From positions 7,629,845 through 7,693,844 of the forward strand of contig OZ020524.1 in the NCBI GenBank assembly GCA_963971425.1: 64,000 nucleotides of DNA, given 5' to 3'. Shown here piece after piece: positions 61,134 through 64,000 of this stretch; position 1 is the stretch's first letter; the number at the start of each line of letters is the position of its first letter. The DNA is from Bryoerythrophyllum caledonicum. Lineage: Eukaryota > Streptophyta > Bryopsida > Pottiales > Pottiaceae. Below the pieces are notes generated by a model that was not told where the DNA came from, searched no databases, and was given only the letters and a program-made list of their open reading frames with translations. The position numbers were made by a program, and so were the translations under genes.

Positions 61134-63773
61134 TCTATGTTTAGACACCAATGTCGTTTTGTCAAGGGGAACAACCCTCCATTCGGGAGCAAAACACAAA
61201 ACCCAGAACCCACGATCAAAACGGTTCCTGACGGCTGGTCCGCCACGTCCTAACTACCTCCCGACTAGATCCGAAAGTTGCGGATCCGATCCACCCCCCC
61301 CTTCCCGGAACAAGTTTCGGTTCCGGGTAAAACCCTAATTATCGGGTCACCAGTGACCGTTTAACCCTACCACTAGACTCCTAACCTCCTACGGCTAGTT
61401 TCCAGCGCATAAGCTAGAGGAGGGGCCACCCTACTCATTGTCTTCCTGATTCTGACCTTCATCTTCCTCTGAAGAGTTTGAAAGCTTCACCGTTGAAGTT
61501 CTAACTTGGCGCAAAATCTGTTCTTCCTCTTCAACCTTGTCCTTCGGCTTCTGCACCTCGATCCGCTGGCTCGTAGGTGTTCTCTCCTCCACTTCCCGGG
61601 TGATAGCCCGCAAAGCCGATTAGGTTTGTCGCATGGGGGTTACCTTCTCGGAAACGGATAGGGTCCGTCTTTTGGAAACTCGCGAGTCCGGAGTGCCAAT
61701 CTCCACCTTGCTCGCCTTCCCCTGCCGAACCCTTGTCTTCAGCTGAGACAGCAGAAGAAGCTCGTCCTCCCGTTTCTTGGATTCCGGACGAGGAGTTCAG
61801 AATCCCGCTTCCGGTTCCAAAACCGTAAGCACTTCCGGAAGTGCCTCCGTCGCCTCAGAGTCGGGAGACACCTTCCTCTTACCTTTCCCAACATCCTGGA
61901 AGATCCCGCGTGAATCTTCCGGCACTCCTCCAGCACCTTCTCCATCTTGGAATGGTACTTCACCAATACCCCAACGATCTTCTTTGCCACCGGACCGTCT
62001 AGCTTCCGCGCCTCGGAGAATTTGACGTCAAACAGTCTCATCTTCAACAACACATCACCTACTTGCTGCACAAATTCGGTCATACGGCTGAGAGCAAGTG
62101 CGGAATTGTTTGCCTTACCCATCGCCGTAGCCAACTCCACATCCTTCTGGTCCGTGGTCGTCTTCATCTTCCGGTTTCTGTTCTCCAGGGAGATGAGCGG
62201 AGCGTGCAGTTCTTACACGTTTCGGGGTTGTAGATTCCGCTCCAGACGTCATCACAATTCATCTGCACCCACGTCACCCGCAATCCGGCATGCCTTGGCC
62301 AAGATGACTTCGATCCGCTCGTAAGTCTCATTGGCCTTCTCGTATCCTTTCGCGATCATGTCGAAAGGATCATCTTCGTCTTTCTCCTTGCTAACCTTCT
62401 TCCGGCGGATTGGAGGCGTCGTGTTGCTCCTCTCCGTCTCCTTCATCTTTTTCCTCGGGCTGACAGACGTCGGTTGGATGTCGTCATCAGAGGAATCCGA
62501 GTTCGAATCCGGTTCCTGATCGGGTTCCGCATCCGGTTCCGCATCCTCCCAGCCATGGCTTGCTAGCACCTTGGTCGTCTCGTAGGCGGTCTTCTTGTTG
62601 TTGCACAGCAGGTCCTCGTGCTCGTATAGGTGATACAACAATGGGGAGATTGGGGTAGGTCGCACCTTCCCCAATCCGGTTAAGAATTTACTTACCAATT
62701 CTCCCACGATGTCTCCCCATGCCACCTTCGTCTTGCCGGTGTACGCTTCCCAGATCGTGTTGGCCAACGTTGTGGTGGTCTTCGAAGGCCGATCCGGATA
62801 TAGGATCGGGATTAAAAACTCCATCACCCTCCGAACTCTCAGATCCTTGCAGTCCGCCACAGTCAGGCCGTCCTTCAGATCTGCCTTCTGCGTGAACTTC
62901 CCATCAATGAAAGATTCTAGGCGTGAGCATATACCTTCTCCCCGCGTCGGAAATTTGTATACATCGCTCCACATCGTCGAAGTCCACTTCTCCGGTCTTC
63001 CCCGGATGGTGCCATCAAACTCGTTGGAGACTCTGTTGAGCAGCTCCCGGACCATTGCATTGTCTCTGAAATCCCATGGCTGCTCCCGGAATCCGAAACA
63101 ACCCATCTTTTTCAAATCCGCATCCAGCGCCTTCTAGTCGCTCTCGGATTTGGGAATCACCGAAACCTCATTCCGGAGGTTCACGATCGATTTAGTCGCC
63201 GCCTTGCTGCTGGTCGCCTTCTTCAACGTCATCGCAGCAAACTCTGGACTGAATTCAAACCGGAATTCTTCCCAAGAGATCCGCGAAAGAATCCTCACTC
63301 AAACCCTAACCTGCAATTCCTGATTCCCAACTCGCAAAGGCAGCAATCCTGGCTTATAATGCCCTCACACACAAACCTTCAGCTGCCCACGCTTGCTCGC
63401 TTGCTGCTAACCAACTCCAAACTCACTAAGAAAGATGAGAGGAAGAACCCTGGGATTAACTATGTATTCCCAGTACGGTAATCATTATCTGAATCCGAAC
63501 TCGTGGCCGGTTATGACCGTTAAATCCGGTTATGGTTCTGACCGTTAGATCCTGATCCTGGTGATAACCTATTGAGACCGGAATCTGGTCACTGATATCC
63601 GGATTCCTTCTTATCGTTTTCAGGGTTTTTAGTTTTAGGCAACGAGGACTTACGATGGTTTTTAGTAAAACTATCTATTTACAATGGAGGTGTTCCTAAT
63701 TTCCAAAAAATCACCACCCGTTTGCCCTTTACTTATACTAAGACAACAATTCCTTAAAAACTAGGTTCCGACA
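61134..63773 (-). mobile_element. Non-autonomous LTR-type retroelement (family epsilon), minus strand, broken
   Basis: The minus strand starts TGTCGGAACCTAGTTTTT at 63773, at a point inside a dispersed repeat, and runs parallel to 15412-18396. The leader runs to about 63240. The core domain (63115 to about 62640) has WTSTMW, VYKFPTRGEG, DLRVRRVMEFLIPILYP and PTPISPLLYHLYEHEDLL. An acidic linker with SDDD, a basic RRKK block and a coiled-coil part (to about 61740, with DVLLKMRLFD) follow, then a Glu-rich tail and non-coding DNA resembling 17690-17960. No polymerase or integrase. Broken, with a few breaks; its 3' part is missing where the TTAA element begins. Confidence 0.6.
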
Positions 63774-64000
63774 CATACATGGAGAGAACAAATAATCATA
63801 CATTTATTTTTCAGTGATAGCCAATAGAACTGAAAACTAAATTCAAGAGCTTTCATATTTTTTTTATGGAATGTGAATTAGTTATGGATTTTCAAAGTGA
63901 ACTGCCATTTTTAGCCGGAGGTTACCAATAAGTTACCCCCACAAGTGTCAACTAGAAGTAAGGAGGTTTGACTAATTCCAAACCTCCATTTGGAGTGCAA
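63774..64000 (-). repeat. Dispersed repeat, copy interrupted by the retroelement
   Basis: The reverse complement matches 40488-40692. It continues beyond the window. It dates the retroelement as younger than this repeat and supports its 5' boundary. Confidence 0.75.

Overview
This window looks like repeat-rich intergenic DNA from a land plant nuclear genome. It holds one convincing host gene, an intact 285-residue VQ-motif protein of the MKS1-like type (CDS 53461-54318, + strand). VQ proteins are a plant family, so the organism is a land plant. The VQ core (RVIHIFAPKVIKTD, then FRSTVQKLTG) and the transposon mix (a DD34E Tc1 element and TTAA-flanked elements, both uncommon in flowering plants) lean toward a non-flowering land plant; that is inference and weakly held. 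I found no rRNA, functional tRNA, CRISPR or bacterial-type features.

Layout. 1-9000: mostly short non-autonomous DNA transposons, many flanked by TTAA with ends beginning CCC, as in piggyBac elements. 9012-12470: a ~3.5 kb inverted-repeat element filled with GC-rich 21-bp arrays. 12540-14390: a long hairpin and an old repeat copy. 14390-30782: a mosaic of old, non-autonomous LTR-retrotransposon-like elements. Several carry the same unrecognised two-part ORF and none shows polymerase or integrase. 30820-33436: a MITE and a nearly whole Tc1 element (DD34E) with 34-bp terminal inverted repeats. 33569-48817: more TTAA elements and unexplained AT-rich DNA. 48866-49872: a tRNA-related SINE interrupted by two different MITEs. 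49873-57828: the lowest-repeat part, holding the VQ gene with a probable 3'UTR intron and a perfect 219-bp AG repeat. 57829-61133: a hairpin, a foldback element with Tc1-like tips and two TTAA elements. 61134-63773: a second copy of the first retroelement family on the minus strand, inserted in a dispersed repeat that also occurs at 40488-40692.

The strongest biological signals are: (1) about 18 TTAA-flanked elements in at least five groups with exchanged ends and no visible transposase; (2) a plant-resident DD34E Tc1 transposon and a foldback element sharing its terminal motif; (3) an unrecognised ORF architecture conserved across several retroelement families; (4) the 21-bp-array element. 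All coordinates, repeat matches and identities were judged by eye.
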